A stretch of DNA of 53,305 nt from Gammaproteobacteria bacterium (GTDB taxonomy: Bacteria; Pseudomonadota; Gammaproteobacteria; SZUA-152). Of the stretch, positions 28,023 through 36,262 are shown piece by piece. The stretch covers positions 1 through 53,305 of the forward strand of contig JAKEGK010000273.1 in assembly GCA_022627515.1 (NCBI GenBank). The letters are read 5' to 3'. The translations under genes and the position numbers were made by a program. Position 1 is the stretch's first letter. Every line of letters starts with the position of its first letter. The notes under the pieces were generated by a model. It searched no databases and was not told the DNA's origin. It saw nothing but the letters and a program-made list of their open reading frames with translations.

Positions 28023-28511
28023 TCACGAATACGAGATTGCCAGCCATAAAATCGCACTGAGCACGAACATCAAGCCCAGTATGCGCGGGATAAAATCCTG
28101 TTTCTTTTTTTCACGCAATGATTCCAGTAGTTGTGTTCTAATTTCCCTGTGCCGGATCGCTTCGGAGGATTCGGATCTGCGCCGGTCTTCGCCCCTTCGC
28201 ACATGGTTATTATTATCTTTACCGCCATTTTTCCTTTGTTTTAATCTTCGATCACCCGATTCCCGTTCATCTTCCCGCATGCGGGCAATACGCAGCTTTT
28301 CCTGATTCTCAGGCAAGGTTAAATCCAGTTTCATTTCTTCGGGAATCAGCGCCGGCAGAGTGCTCACCGGTTGCCAGGATATCTGGTCGGTACTGAGCTG
28401 GTCGGTTTCGATGATCCGGCCAAGCAGTATATAGCGGGTTATCAGTCCCGCGGGGAAGGGCCCGCGTATTTCTTTATCTCGCCGTGTGTACCAAAGCTGA
28501 TTGTTGGACAT
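28023..28511 (-). CDS. GYF-2-like domain protein with C-terminal membrane anchor
   Basis: A 162-residue protein. Residues 5-50 resemble a GYF_2-type module (LWYTRRDKEIRGPFPAGLITRYILLGRI ... SWQPV when read as short blocks), followed by a highly charged, probably disordered segment (residues 75-140) and one C-terminal membrane helix (ILGLMFVLSAILWLAISY). The topology is a cytoplasmic domain tethered to the inner membrane. It closes the chemotaxis gene run, 112 bases beyond the DUF2802 gene. Function is unknown; the GYF fold suggests peptide binding. Confidence 0.7.
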   Translation of the reverse strand: MSNNQLWYTRRDKEIRGPFPAGLITRYILLGRIIETDQLSTDQISWQPVSTLPALIPEEMKLDLTLPENQEKLRIARMREDERESGDRRLKQRKNGGKDNNNHVRRGEDRRRSESSEAIRHREIRTQLLESLREKKKQDFIPRILGLMFVLSAILWLAISYS

Positions 28512-28623
28512 GCCGGCAGGTATTCTTCCAAACGCTTTTATACGGGAAACATCGCTGGTTATGGCATTGATAACCAGTTAATCGCTACTGAGTCACTGAC
28601 CAGGCGATTTATGGAGGACATCT

Positions 28624-29037
28624 TCATGCGACGCGATTCATGCGGTTCGCCAACAAAATCAATTCCGCTTCCGTCCTGGTGATCTTGCATTCCTTGATAA
28701 CTTTTTCCACCGCTTCGCCACGGTTGATCATGTTTTTGGCGCGCTCGTAGTTCTTGTCCTGCATTTGCCGCACTTCATACAGGTATTGACGGCGCGAGAG
28801 CAGCTTGGCTTTCTTTTCCAGTTTATCCACGCGGTTTCCAACACCCACGCTGCCGGAGCACATTGCATTGAGATCACTGCGCAGCCTGTTAATCGTGGCG
28901 TCCTGCTGCAGGCTGATTTTATGGAAGTGGCGGTACATTACAACCATTGCCGCCAATGAGAGTAATACCATCACGGCCATTACAATGGTTGCGACTGTCA
29001 GGGAGTTTGTGGTTGATTGGATAACAGCTGCATTCAT
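28624..29037 (-). CDS. DUF2802 family membrane protein of the chemotaxis cluster
   Basis: A 137-residue protein with one N-terminal membrane helix (VATIVMAVMVLLSLAAMVVMY, about residues 15-35), a coiled-coil, and a C-terminal DUF2802-type segment (RGEAVEKVIKECKITRTEAELI). Members are regularly found next to cheW in polar flagellar clusters, as here. An AGGGAAAC ribosome site precedes the ATG. The role is unknown. Confidence 0.82.
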   Translation of the reverse strand: MNAAVIQSTTNSLTVATIVMAVMVLLSLAAMVVMYRHFHKISLQQDATINRLRSDLNAMCSGSVGVGNRVDKLEKKAKLLSRRQYLYEVRQMQDKNYERAKNMINRGEAVEKVIKECKITRTEAELILLANRMNRVA

Positions 29038-29076
29038 TTTTGTTTCCCTGCATGCTATGGTTTCAGGATCTGGGTT

Positions 29077-29559
29077 TCAGGATCTGGTTAATTCTTCCCA
29101 CTCTTCATCAGTGAGCAGTTTGTTAAGATCAATAACAATAAGTAGTTCATCATCCTGGCTGGCAACCCCCTGGATGAACCGCGAACCATCTTCAGTGCCA
29201 ACACTCGGCGCGGCCTCGATTTCCGACAAACGCAGGTCCACCACTTCGGCCACACTGTCCACCATGATGCCGACTACCTGATCGCTGGATTCCACGATAA
29301 CTATCCGCGCGGAGTCGTCCACGTCCCGCGCCGCCAGTCCAAAACGTTTGCGGGTATCGATAACGGTAACGACATTACCGCGCAAATTAATAATACCCAA
29401 CACATAGTCCGGCGCGCCGGGCACGGGCGCAATTTCCGTCACGCGCAACACTTCCTGCACCTGCATGACATTAATGCCATATTTCTCCGCATCCAGATAA
29501 AAAGTCACCCAACGCAGAATGGAATTATCCTGAGCTTGCATTGCTGTATTCGCTGACAT
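29077..29559 (-). CDS. cheW: Chemotaxis coupling protein CheW
   Basis: A 160-residue adaptor linking chemoreceptors to CheA in the polar array. The sequence shows the CheW core: FYLDAEKYGINVMQVQEVLR, PGAPDYVLGIINLRGNVV, and a second-half VVGIMVDSVAEVVDL. The ATG is preceded by AAGGA. It is separated from motC by 238 bases, where related clusters carry motD (and often parA- and parC-like genes). Confidence 0.96.
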   Translation of the reverse strand: MSANTAMQAQDNSILRWVTFYLDAEKYGINVMQVQEVLRVTEIAPVPGAPDYVLGIINLRGNVVTVIDTRKRFGLAARDVDDSARIVIVESSDQVVGIMVDSVAEVVDLRLSEIEAAPSVGTEDGSRFIQGVASQDDELLIVIDLNKLLTDEEWEELTRS

Positions 29560-29796
29560 TATTCACGGTCCTTTTTTGTTGACTGGCGGATTACCGGTTT
29601 CGAACCATATATATTCATCGTCAGATTGCAGCCCTTTCTTGACACTTAGTTGGCTTTGCATACAAAAGAGCACAATTTGTAGTAGGGAAAAAAGTTCTAA
29701 CTTTTTGTCTTTATTAGCTTTCTTATTTAATTCGTCACTGAAACCCGCGGATTCAACGCCACCTGGGCGACGCGGGGCAATCCGTTTTCCCTGGGA

Positions 29797-30537
29797 TCAG
29801 GTTATAAATCCGCGCAACTTGGTTTCGATATTCCGGGGATTTTCACCCTCCGCGATGGATAACACACCCTCCAGTAACATTTCCTGGATCCGGGCTTGCG
29901 CTGAGATGGCATATTTCAGCTTGCCCGCAAACGGCGCAAACACGAACTGCGCGGAACAAAAACCGTAAACTAACGCAGTCAGCGCCGCTTCTATACCGCC
30001 ACTCAAGGCGCCGGGAAACTGCGTGTAATGACTGGCCTGCATCAATCCGATGACGGCCGCAATAATGCCCGCAATCACACTGTAGCGTCCCATGGATTCA
30101 ACAATGCCGGCCGCCTGATTGTCGTAGTGTTTTTTGCTGTTGATTTCCACCTGCAATACACGCCTGATGACGTCGGGATCATTTCCATCCACCAGTAATT
30201 GCAGACCTTTGCGCGCAAATACATCCGGTTCGGTTTCAGCAACGGTTTCCAGGCCCAACAGTCCTTCTTTGCGGGCGATGTTGCTCCATTCAATGATTCT
30301 TTTAATCATCTGTTGCGCGCCATTGCGCGGCGGAAAAAACACCCACAACATCATTTTCAGGGCGTGGGAAAACTGGGACACATTCGACTGCACCATCGCC
30401 GCGCCAAATGTCCCGCCAAACACAATCAGCAATGCGGGTCCATTCAACAATACCTCGATACTGCCGCCTTCAATCAGAAATCCTCCCACAACCGCTATAC
30501 CTGCGATCAACAAACCGATTATTGACAACAAATCCAT
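29797..30537 (-). CDS. motC: Flagellar motor stator protein, MotC/PomA (MotA) type
   Basis: A 246-residue inner-membrane stator subunit that conducts ions with a MotB-type partner to drive the flagellum. It shows four hydrophobic segments, the LIVFGGTFGAAMVQ second helix, and the late VIAGIIAAVIGLMQA and AALTALVYGFCSAQFVFAPFAGKL helices of MotA/PomA proteins. It starts 3 bases after cheB with AAGGTG as ribosome site. No partner MotD/MotB gene is in the window. Confidence 0.93.
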   Translation of the reverse strand: MDLLSIIGLLIAGIAVVGGFLIEGGSIEVLLNGPALLIVFGGTFGAAMVQSNVSQFSHALKMMLWVFFPPRNGAQQMIKRIIEWSNIARKEGLLGLETVAETEPDVFARKGLQLLVDGNDPDVIRRVLQVEINSKKHYDNQAAGIVESMGRYSVIAGIIAAVIGLMQASHYTQFPGALSGGIEAALTALVYGFCSAQFVFAPFAGKLKYAISAQARIQEMLLEGVLSIAEGENPRNIETKLRGFIT

Positions 30538-30540
30538 CGG

Positions 30541-31674
30541 CTACACCTTTTGCGCCAGGTATTTTGCGATTTCGTCAATGGGATAAACGTAGTCCGCTGC
30601 TCCCGCTTCTATCACCGAGGACGGCATGCCATTTACAACGGATGTTGCTTCATCCTGCACCCATATCTGCGAACCCATTCTTTTCAGGACTTGCGCGCCT
30701 TCGCAGCCATCAGCCCCCATGCCAGTCAGTACAATTGCCAGCGACTTGCCTGGCATGTTGTTCGCGACGGACTTGAAGGTAATGTCGATGCACGGCTTAT
30801 AATTCTGACCTACTGCCGCAGGATAAACATGCACGAAGTATCTGTCGCCGTCCCGCTGCAATTCCATCTGCTGCCCGCCAGGCGCCAGCAAGGCCAGGCC
30901 GGACCGGACCTCGTCCCCATCCTTTGCTTCTTTCACGGAAATCCTGCACATGCCATCCAGGCGTTGCGCGAAAGGACCGGTAAAACTTTCCGGCATATGC
31001 TGAATCAGCAGCATGGGCGGTGAAAAATCAGCGGGCAGTGCGGACAGTATTTTCTGCAATGCGACCGGGCCGCCCGTTGAGGTGCCGATTGCTACAATGC
31101 TGATCTGACCCTTTCTGATTCGGGGCTCGCCGGTTGAGGGCGGCGGCGCCGTCCGGTTTGCCTGATGCAAACTGTGTTTTGCCGGACGCAATGGCGTAAC
31201 GGCGCCCCCCGGGTGTGCCGACGGCGCGGTTTTGTTTTCCGCGGTCCTGGGAAAACGCGAATGCCGTTGTACCCTGGCAACAGCAAGCAACTTTTCACAA
31301 AGCTTTTGACCCGCCAGACGCTTGTCATTGGAAAATTCTTCAAACCGTTTTGGCAAATAGTCAACCGCACCGGCTTCCAGCGCGTCGAACGTGGCCTGAG
31401 CCCCTTCATTGGTCAGCGAAGAAAACATTAAAATTGGCACATAATGAACCGCCAGTATTTTGCGAGTTGCGGAAATGCCATCCATGACCGGCATTTCGAT
31501 ATCCATAGTAATGACATCAGGCTTCAGTTTCAGCGCCTGCTCCACCGCCTGCTGACCGTCCGCCGCTTCGCCGATAATTTCCAGCGCCGGATCCACAGAC
31601 AGCATTTCGGCCACTCTTCGCCGGAAGAACCTGGAATCATCAACGACCAATACCTTGACTGGCATGATAATCAT
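30541..31674 (-). CDS. cheB: Chemotaxis protein-glutamate methylesterase CheB
   Basis: A 377-residue adaptation enzyme that demethylates chemoreceptors. The N-terminal receiver domain has VVDDSRFFRR and the phospho-acceptor in VITMDIEMPVMDG. A linker rich in Pro/Ala follows, then the catalytic domain with the triad in GTSTGGPVALQ (Ser), IQHMPESF (His) and LTGMGADG (Asp). AGGAGG upstream lies very near the first ATG; the ATG three codons on (31665) may be the true start. It follows cheA by 6 bases. Confidence 0.96.
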   Translation of the reverse strand: MIIMPVKVLVVDDSRFFRRRVAEMLSVDPALEIIGEAADGQQAVEQALKLKPDVITMDIEMPVMDGISATRKILAVHYVPILMFSSLTNEGAQATFDALEAGAVDYLPKRFEEFSNDKRLAGQKLCEKLLAVARVQRHSRFPRTAENKTAPSAHPGGAVTPLRPAKHSLHQANRTAPPPSTGEPRIRKGQISIVAIGTSTGGPVALQKILSALPADFSPPMLLIQHMPESFTGPFAQRLDGMCRISVKEAKDGDEVRSGLALLAPGGQQMELQRDGDRYFVHVYPAAVGQNYKPCIDITFKSVANNMPGKSLAIVLTGMGADGCEGAQVLKRMGSQIWVQDEATSVVNGMPSSVIEAGAADYVYPIDEIAKYLAQKV

Positions 31675-31680
31675 TCCCTC

Positions 31681-33822
31681 CTAATGCCGCTGCGCGTAGG
31701 TTTGCATAAGCCCTGGAATATCCAGTATCAGTGAGATACGGCCATCACCAGTTATGGTTGCGCCGGCCAGTCCTTTCATACCGTGCAATATCGCGCCCAG
31801 TGGTTTAATAACCACTTCCTCCTGCCCGATCAGCTGATCCACAACGAATCCAATGCGCTGCACACCCATGCTGACGACGACGACATGGCCTGCTTCCGGC
31901 AAATCCGTGCCGGCGGCGCCTTTAATCAACCAGTGCCGCAAATAAAATAACGGCAACGCCTTTTTCCGCACCATCACCACCAGTTGCCCATCGACCACGT
32001 TGGTTTTGGTTAAATCAAGATGAAAAATTTCGTTCACGCTTGCCAACGGCAAGGCGAATATCTGCTTGGCAACCATCACCATCAGAGTCGGCATGATCGC
32101 CAGTGTCAATGGCACTTTGATAATAATCTTGCTGCCATGTCCCTTGCGAGAATCGACACTGACGCTGCCATTCAGCTGTTCGATACGCGTTTTAACCACG
32201 TCCATCCCGACTCCGCGGCCGGAGACATTGGAAATTTCCTCTTTGGTGGAAAAGCCGGGCTGGAAAGTCAGCGCGTAACATTCCTTGTCGTCCAGGCGCG
32301 CGGCCGCTTCTTCATCCATCAGGCCTTTCTGCACCGCGGTCTTGCGGATCCTGTCGGCATCCATTCCCTTGCCATCATCTTCGATGGTCAACAGGATGTG
32401 ATCGCCTTCCTGTTCCGCCGTTAAAATAACCGTTCCTTTGCGCGGTTTGCCATTGGCTACACGCTCATCAGGAGGCTCAATACCATGGTCAACCGCGTTA
32501 CGCACCAAATGCACCAATGGATCCGCCAACGCTTCCACCAGGTTCTTATCCAGGTCGGTGTCTTCTCCCTGCAACTCAAGACTCACTTCCTTCTTCAGGC
32601 TGCGCGCAAGATCCCGGACGACCCGCGGGAAACGTCCAAACACTTTTTTGATGGGTTGCATGCGGGTTTTCATCACCGCCGTTTGCAAATCCGCGGTAAC
32701 AATATCCAGGTTGCTAACCACTTTCGATACTTCTTCATTCTGTAACAGACCTTCGAGGCTGGTCATGCGGTTGCGCACCAAGACCAGTTCACCGACCAGG
32801 TTCATAATGTCATCCAGCCGCTTGGTATCAACACGGACCGTTGTTTCCGCCTGAACGGTTTCGCGGGATTTGCTGTTCGAAACCGGAGTTGCAGGCTTTG
32901 AATTAACCGGCGAAGCGTCAGTTGCCAGATTTGCGTCAGGCACAACCTTCGCATCACCTTGACGGCCCGGTTTCACCGGTGTGTTGTCATCCGCGCCATA
33001 CAGGGCGCCGCTGCCTAAGGGGCTATTCAGATTGATTTTGTTACTGGAACGATGAATCGCATCCAGTAAGGCGTCAAACTCTTCTTCAGAAATATTTTCA
33101 TCATTATCGTCGGGCAATTCAGGCGATGCGCCGGTTTCCCCAGGATTGTCAGACTGGCTGGCGCCGCCGTGTCGCTGGCCATACACCACACCCTGGCGTA
33201 AGTTCTGAAATTGATCCAGCAAGGCGTCAAATTCATCATCCGTTATTTCCTCCATGTCCAGGTCAGGCTGTTTATCCTGTGCAATAGGAAAGACAGAGAC
33301 AGATTCTTTCAGGTTGTCCTGATTGTCAGTACCGGCGGACAGTACATGATTTCTTTTTTTCTTTTTGTTGGAGATCTGGGTATTGCGTTTGGCTGCTATT
33401 GGTTTACTGCTGCGGGATTTTTTCCTGCCTTCCGGAGACGCCAGTTCGTCGAGTTTGTCCAGGATCCACAGGTCGGCTTCCCTGGGCGGCAATCCGGCAG
33501 CAAGCTGGATAAATTGCTCCTTGAGAACATCCAGCACCGGAAGAACCACGTCCATGACCTCGGCGTCCACCGCGCGCTCGCCATTGCGCAGGACATTAAA
33601 CACATCTTCGGTGCGGTGACAAAGCGCAACGAGAGGTTCAAGCGCCAGAAAGCTTGCACCGCCTTTTATTGTGTGAAAACCGCGGAATACCGCATTAATG
33701 ATTTCCTTATCGCCGGGGGATTTCTCCAGTTCAACTGCCTGCTGTGTCAGCTGCTCAAGTATCTCACCCGCATCAATCAGAAAATCCTGCAGCAATTCGC
33801 CATCTTCTTCCATTGACATCAT
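31681..33822 (-). CDS. cheA: Chemotaxis sensor histidine kinase CheA
   Basis: A 713-residue kinase of the chemosensory array. It has a P1 phosphotransfer domain with His50 (FRGFHTIKGGASFL), a long acidic linker, P3 dimerisation, the P4 ATP site (LVRNAVDHGIEPP, DDGKGMD, GRGVGMDVVK) and a C-terminal P5 CheW-like domain. No globular P2 is apparent. Instead the linker (residues 130-330) carries two copies of a peptide resembling the FliM N-terminus: ITDDEFDALLD (193-203) and ISEEEFDALLD (244-254). The frame is open 34 codons further upstream, but conserved sequence begins at MMSMEEDGELLQDFL; of the clustered ATGs the choice is approximate. Confidence 0.95.
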   Translation of the reverse strand: MMSMEEDGELLQDFLIDAGEILEQLTQQAVELEKSPGDKEIINAVFRGFHTIKGGASFLALEPLVALCHRTEDVFNVLRNGERAVDAEVMDVVLPVLDVLKEQFIQLAAGLPPREADLWILDKLDELASPEGRKKSRSSKPIAAKRNTQISNKKKKRNHVLSAGTDNQDNLKESVSVFPIAQDKQPDLDMEEITDDEFDALLDQFQNLRQGVVYGQRHGGASQSDNPGETGASPELPDDNDENISEEEFDALLDAIHRSSNKINLNSPLGSGALYGADDNTPVKPGRQGDAKVVPDANLATDASPVNSKPATPVSNSKSRETVQAETTVRVDTKRLDDIMNLVGELVLVRNRMTSLEGLLQNEEVSKVVSNLDIVTADLQTAVMKTRMQPIKKVFGRFPRVVRDLARSLKKEVSLELQGEDTDLDKNLVEALADPLVHLVRNAVDHGIEPPDERVANGKPRKGTVILTAEQEGDHILLTIEDDGKGMDADRIRKTAVQKGLMDEEAAARLDDKECYALTFQPGFSTKEEISNVSGRGVGMDVVKTRIEQLNGSVSVDSRKGHGSKIIIKVPLTLAIMPTLMVMVAKQIFALPLASVNEIFHLDLTKTNVVDGQLVVMVRKKALPLFYLRHWLIKGAAGTDLPEAGHVVVVSMGVQRIGFVVDQLIGQEEVVIKPLGAILHGMKGLAGATITGDGRISLILDIPGLMQTYAQRH

Positions 33823-34161
33823 TGTTTTTTGTTCCACTATCCAGGGATAAACCGCTTGATATCGTCTCTGGTGATTGAACAGGCAATTCTGGTGGATTAA
33901 TTGCCGTGAAACACCACTACCCATTCATTAAAATATTCATCGAGTACCGCGTTTTATAAGTTCCTTAAGCAACAAAGGCACGATGAAGCTGCCGCATCAC
34001 CATGCCTGAGGATAGAAACTGTCTGGACTTGCCGGCCAGGAACAAGCAACAATGAAGCGTTTACTGTGTTCCGTATACAAACCTGCCGGTTTAGCGCTCC
34101 GGCCACTTATGTCCAGACTGTAATGATGCCTGCATGCGGATAGCCTTCGGCGGTTACCGCA
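33823..34161. other. cheY-cheA interval with no gene
   Basis: 339 bases where related clusters carry cheZ. I find no open frame resembling CheZ on either strand. It contains a large imperfect inverted repeat (CTGTCTGGACTT near 34018 and the complementary GTCCAGACTG near 34110) with a shorter hairpin inside (AAACC-TGCC-GGTTT). This could be a terminator or processing structure between cheY and cheA. Confidence 0.5.
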
Positions 34162-34569
34162 TCACCCTGCATCAGAATCGAGCCGTTCCCAGATTTTGTC
34201 GATTTTTTCCTTGAGTGTCTGCGCGGTGAATGGCTTTACAATATAGCCATTGACTCCGGCCTGCGCGGCTTCAACAATCTGATCCCGCTTCGACTCGGCT
34301 GTTACCATCAACACCGGCAAACCGGCGATACTGCGGTCGGCGCGCACGGCTTTCAACAGGTCGATCCCGCGCATTCCTGGCATATTCCAGTCAGTGACCA
34401 GCAAATCAAAATCGCCAGTTTTCAGCATGGGCAAAGCCGTAGTGCCGTCGCTTGCTTCCAGTGTGTTGTTAAATCCCAGGTCACGCAGCAGATTCTTGAT
34501 AATACGGCGCATCGTTGAAAAATCATCGACGATCAGGATTTTCATATTTTTGTCTAAGTCTGATCCCAT
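34162..34569 (-). CDS. cheY: Chemotaxis response regulator CheY
   Basis: A single-domain receiver of 135 residues that, when phosphorylated by CheA, binds the flagellar switch. It shows [23 protein letters not shown], the phospho-acceptor aspartate in [11 protein letters not shown], the conserved Thr in MVTAES and the Lys in YIVKPFTA. The segment resembles polar-flagellate CheY. An internal ATG eight codons in (34545) is where homologues usually start; neither start has a strong ribosome site. It lies directly after fliA. Confidence 0.95.
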   Translation of the reverse strand: MGSDLDKNMKILIVDDFSTMRRIIKNLLRDLGFNNTLEASDGTTALPMLKTGDFDLLVTDWNMPGMRGIDLLKAVRADRSIAGLPVLMVTAESKRDQIVEAAQAGVNGYIVKPFTAQTLKEKIDKIWERLDSDAG

Positions 34570-34643
34570 AGCTTAGATCCACTCATGTCCTACAATGTTG
34601 TTACTACTATTAAAGCCTATAAAACGATTTAATTACCTGCGTT

Positions 34644-35384
34644 TTATAAACCAATCCACTGATTCATTCGAGATTGCAAACGAATCACCGCCTGACTGTG
34701 AATCTGGCAAACCCGTGATTCACTCACTCCAATAACGGCACCTATCTCACGTAAATTTAGTTCTTCATCGTAATAAAGTGACATTACCATGCGTTCCCTT
34801 TCCGGAAGGCCGGCGATCGCCTCGGCCAGGCTGCGTTTGAAATCCTCAGTCTGCAGTCCTTCCAGCGGCCCCTTGTCCCTGTCCGCCATGCCTGGCGCTC
34901 CGCCATGGTTTTCAATATCCAGCTCGTCGTAGCTGAATACACGATGCCCGCTTGCTTCCTGCAATAACTGGTGGTAGTCCTCCAGCGTAACCTGCAGCGC
35001 GTCCGCAATCTCATGATCGCGCGCGTCACGTCCGGTCTTGTGCTCAATTTCCCGCACCACCTCCGCCACCATGCGCGCTTTGCGGTGTACGGAACGCGGA
35101 GCCCAGTCATTTTTCCGTATTTCGTCGAGCATCGCGCCACGGATGCGGATCCGCGCATAGGTCTGAAAACTCGCGCCCTGGGTGGCGTCATAATTGCGAA
35201 GCGCCTCCAGCAATCCAATCAATCCAGCCTGTATCAAATCATCCTGCTGAACGTTAGGCGGCAATCGCGACATCAGATGATAAGCAATGCGTTTAACCAG
35301 CGGTGTGTACATCACAATTTGCTCATTGTCAGTCTGAGCAAATCCTTCAACTGTCTTTTCAGCGGTTGCGGCCATCCCACTCAT
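34644..35384 (-). CDS. fliA: Flagellar sigma factor sigma-28 (FliA/RpoF)
   Basis: A 246-residue alternative sigma factor for late flagellar and chemotaxis genes. Region 2 (VQQDDLIQAGLIGLLEALRN, YARIRIRGAMLDEIRKNDW) and region 4 (LREIGAVIGVSESRVCQIHS) are intact. The ATG at 35384 has AGGAG seven bases upstream and overlaps the fleN stop in an ATGA. The order flhF-fleN-fliA is that of polar flagellates. Confidence 0.96.
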   Translation of the reverse strand: MSGMAATAEKTVEGFAQTDNEQIVMYTPLVKRIAYHLMSRLPPNVQQDDLIQAGLIGLLEALRNYDATQGASFQTYARIRIRGAMLDEIRKNDWAPRSVHRKARMVAEVVREIEHKTGRDARDHEIADALQVTLEDYHQLLQEASGHRVFSYDELDIENHGGAPGMADRDKGPLEGLQTEDFKRSLAEAIAGLPERERMVMSLYYDEELNLREIGAVIGVSESRVCQIHSQAVIRLQSRMNQWIGL

Positions 35385-36262
35385 AACGACACTCCTGTTC
35401 CGTGTTGACTTGCCATAATGAGTCTCTCCACAAAGAACTCCAGCCGCCCTCCAGCCGATGCCGGCATGGGCCAGCTATCGGCTTTTTGCGCCAATTTCTT
35501 GAACGCCAGGGACGATTTACAACGCGGAAACGCATCAATCACTGATTTTTGACGTTGTATTGCCTTGCGCAGGTACTCATCGTTTGGAATTACCCCCATA
35601 AAATCCAGTGCAACATCCAGATAGCGGTCTGTCACTTGTAATATCTTGCGGTACAGGTCCTTACCGTTCTGTATACTGGAAACCATATTAGTAATAACAT
35701 GAAACCGGTGTAAGCCATATTCGCGGCTGAGTATTTTGATTAGCGCGTACGCATCAGTGATTGAAGCAGGTTCATCGCATAAAACGACAATCACTTCCTG
35801 CGCGGCCTTGGTATACGCAATAACGCTGCCGGAAATACCCGCGGCGGTATCGATAAGCAGAACATCCAGTGGAAAATTCAGCTCGCTAAAGGCGCGGATC
35901 ACACCGGCGTGCTCCGCGGAACCAAGCACGGCCATGGAATGAATACCGGAAGAAGCCGGCACGATTTTCAGGCCTTCAGGGCCGTCCACCACAACCTCGT
36001 CCAGGGCGCGCTCTCCACTGACCACATGGGACAGGTTGAAACGCGGGCGCAGCCCGAGCATCACGTCGACGTTTGCCAGGCCGAGATCGGCATCCATTAA
36101 CAAAACGTCCTTTCCCATGGATGCCAGGCTGACACCCAGATTAACGGCCACACTGGTTTTGCCTACACCACCCTTGCCGCTGGTGACTGCGATTACACGC
36201 ACGGGTTTGTTTTTGTTGCGCCGTAGGCCATGGGTTTGATTAAAAGGCTCAGATACCAACAT
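35381..36262 (-). CDS. fleN: Flagellar number regulator FleN (FlhG), MinD-like ATPase
   Basis: A 293-residue ParA/MinD-type ATPase that limits flagella to one or few, in other species by antagonising FlhF and the master activator. The deviant Walker A is intact (TSGKGGVGKTSVAVNLG), with the MDADLGLANVDVMLGL and LLIDTAAGI motifs. A short N-terminal stretch before the ATPase may hold the FlhF-activating residues (FNQTHGLRR). It overlaps flhF by 14 bases and fliA by 4. Confidence 0.95.
   Translation of the reverse strand: MLVSEPFNQTHGLRRNKNKPVRVIAVTSGKGGVGKTSVAVNLGVSLASMGKDVLLMDADLGLANVDVMLGLRPRFNLSHVVSGERALDEVVVDGPEGLKIVPASSGIHSMAVLGSAEHAGVIRAFSELNFPLDVLLIDTAAGISGSVIAYTKAAQEVIVVLCDEPASITDAYALIKILSREYGLHRFHVITNMVSSIQNGKDLYRKILQVTDRYLDVALDFMGVIPNDEYLRKAIQRQKSVIDAFPRCKSSLAFKKLAQKADSWPMPASAGGRLEFFVERLIMASQHGTGVSL

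Noticed and set aside
34997-35408. Plus-strand frame antisense to fliA
   Set aside because: Shadow of the fliA coding strand, without start signals.
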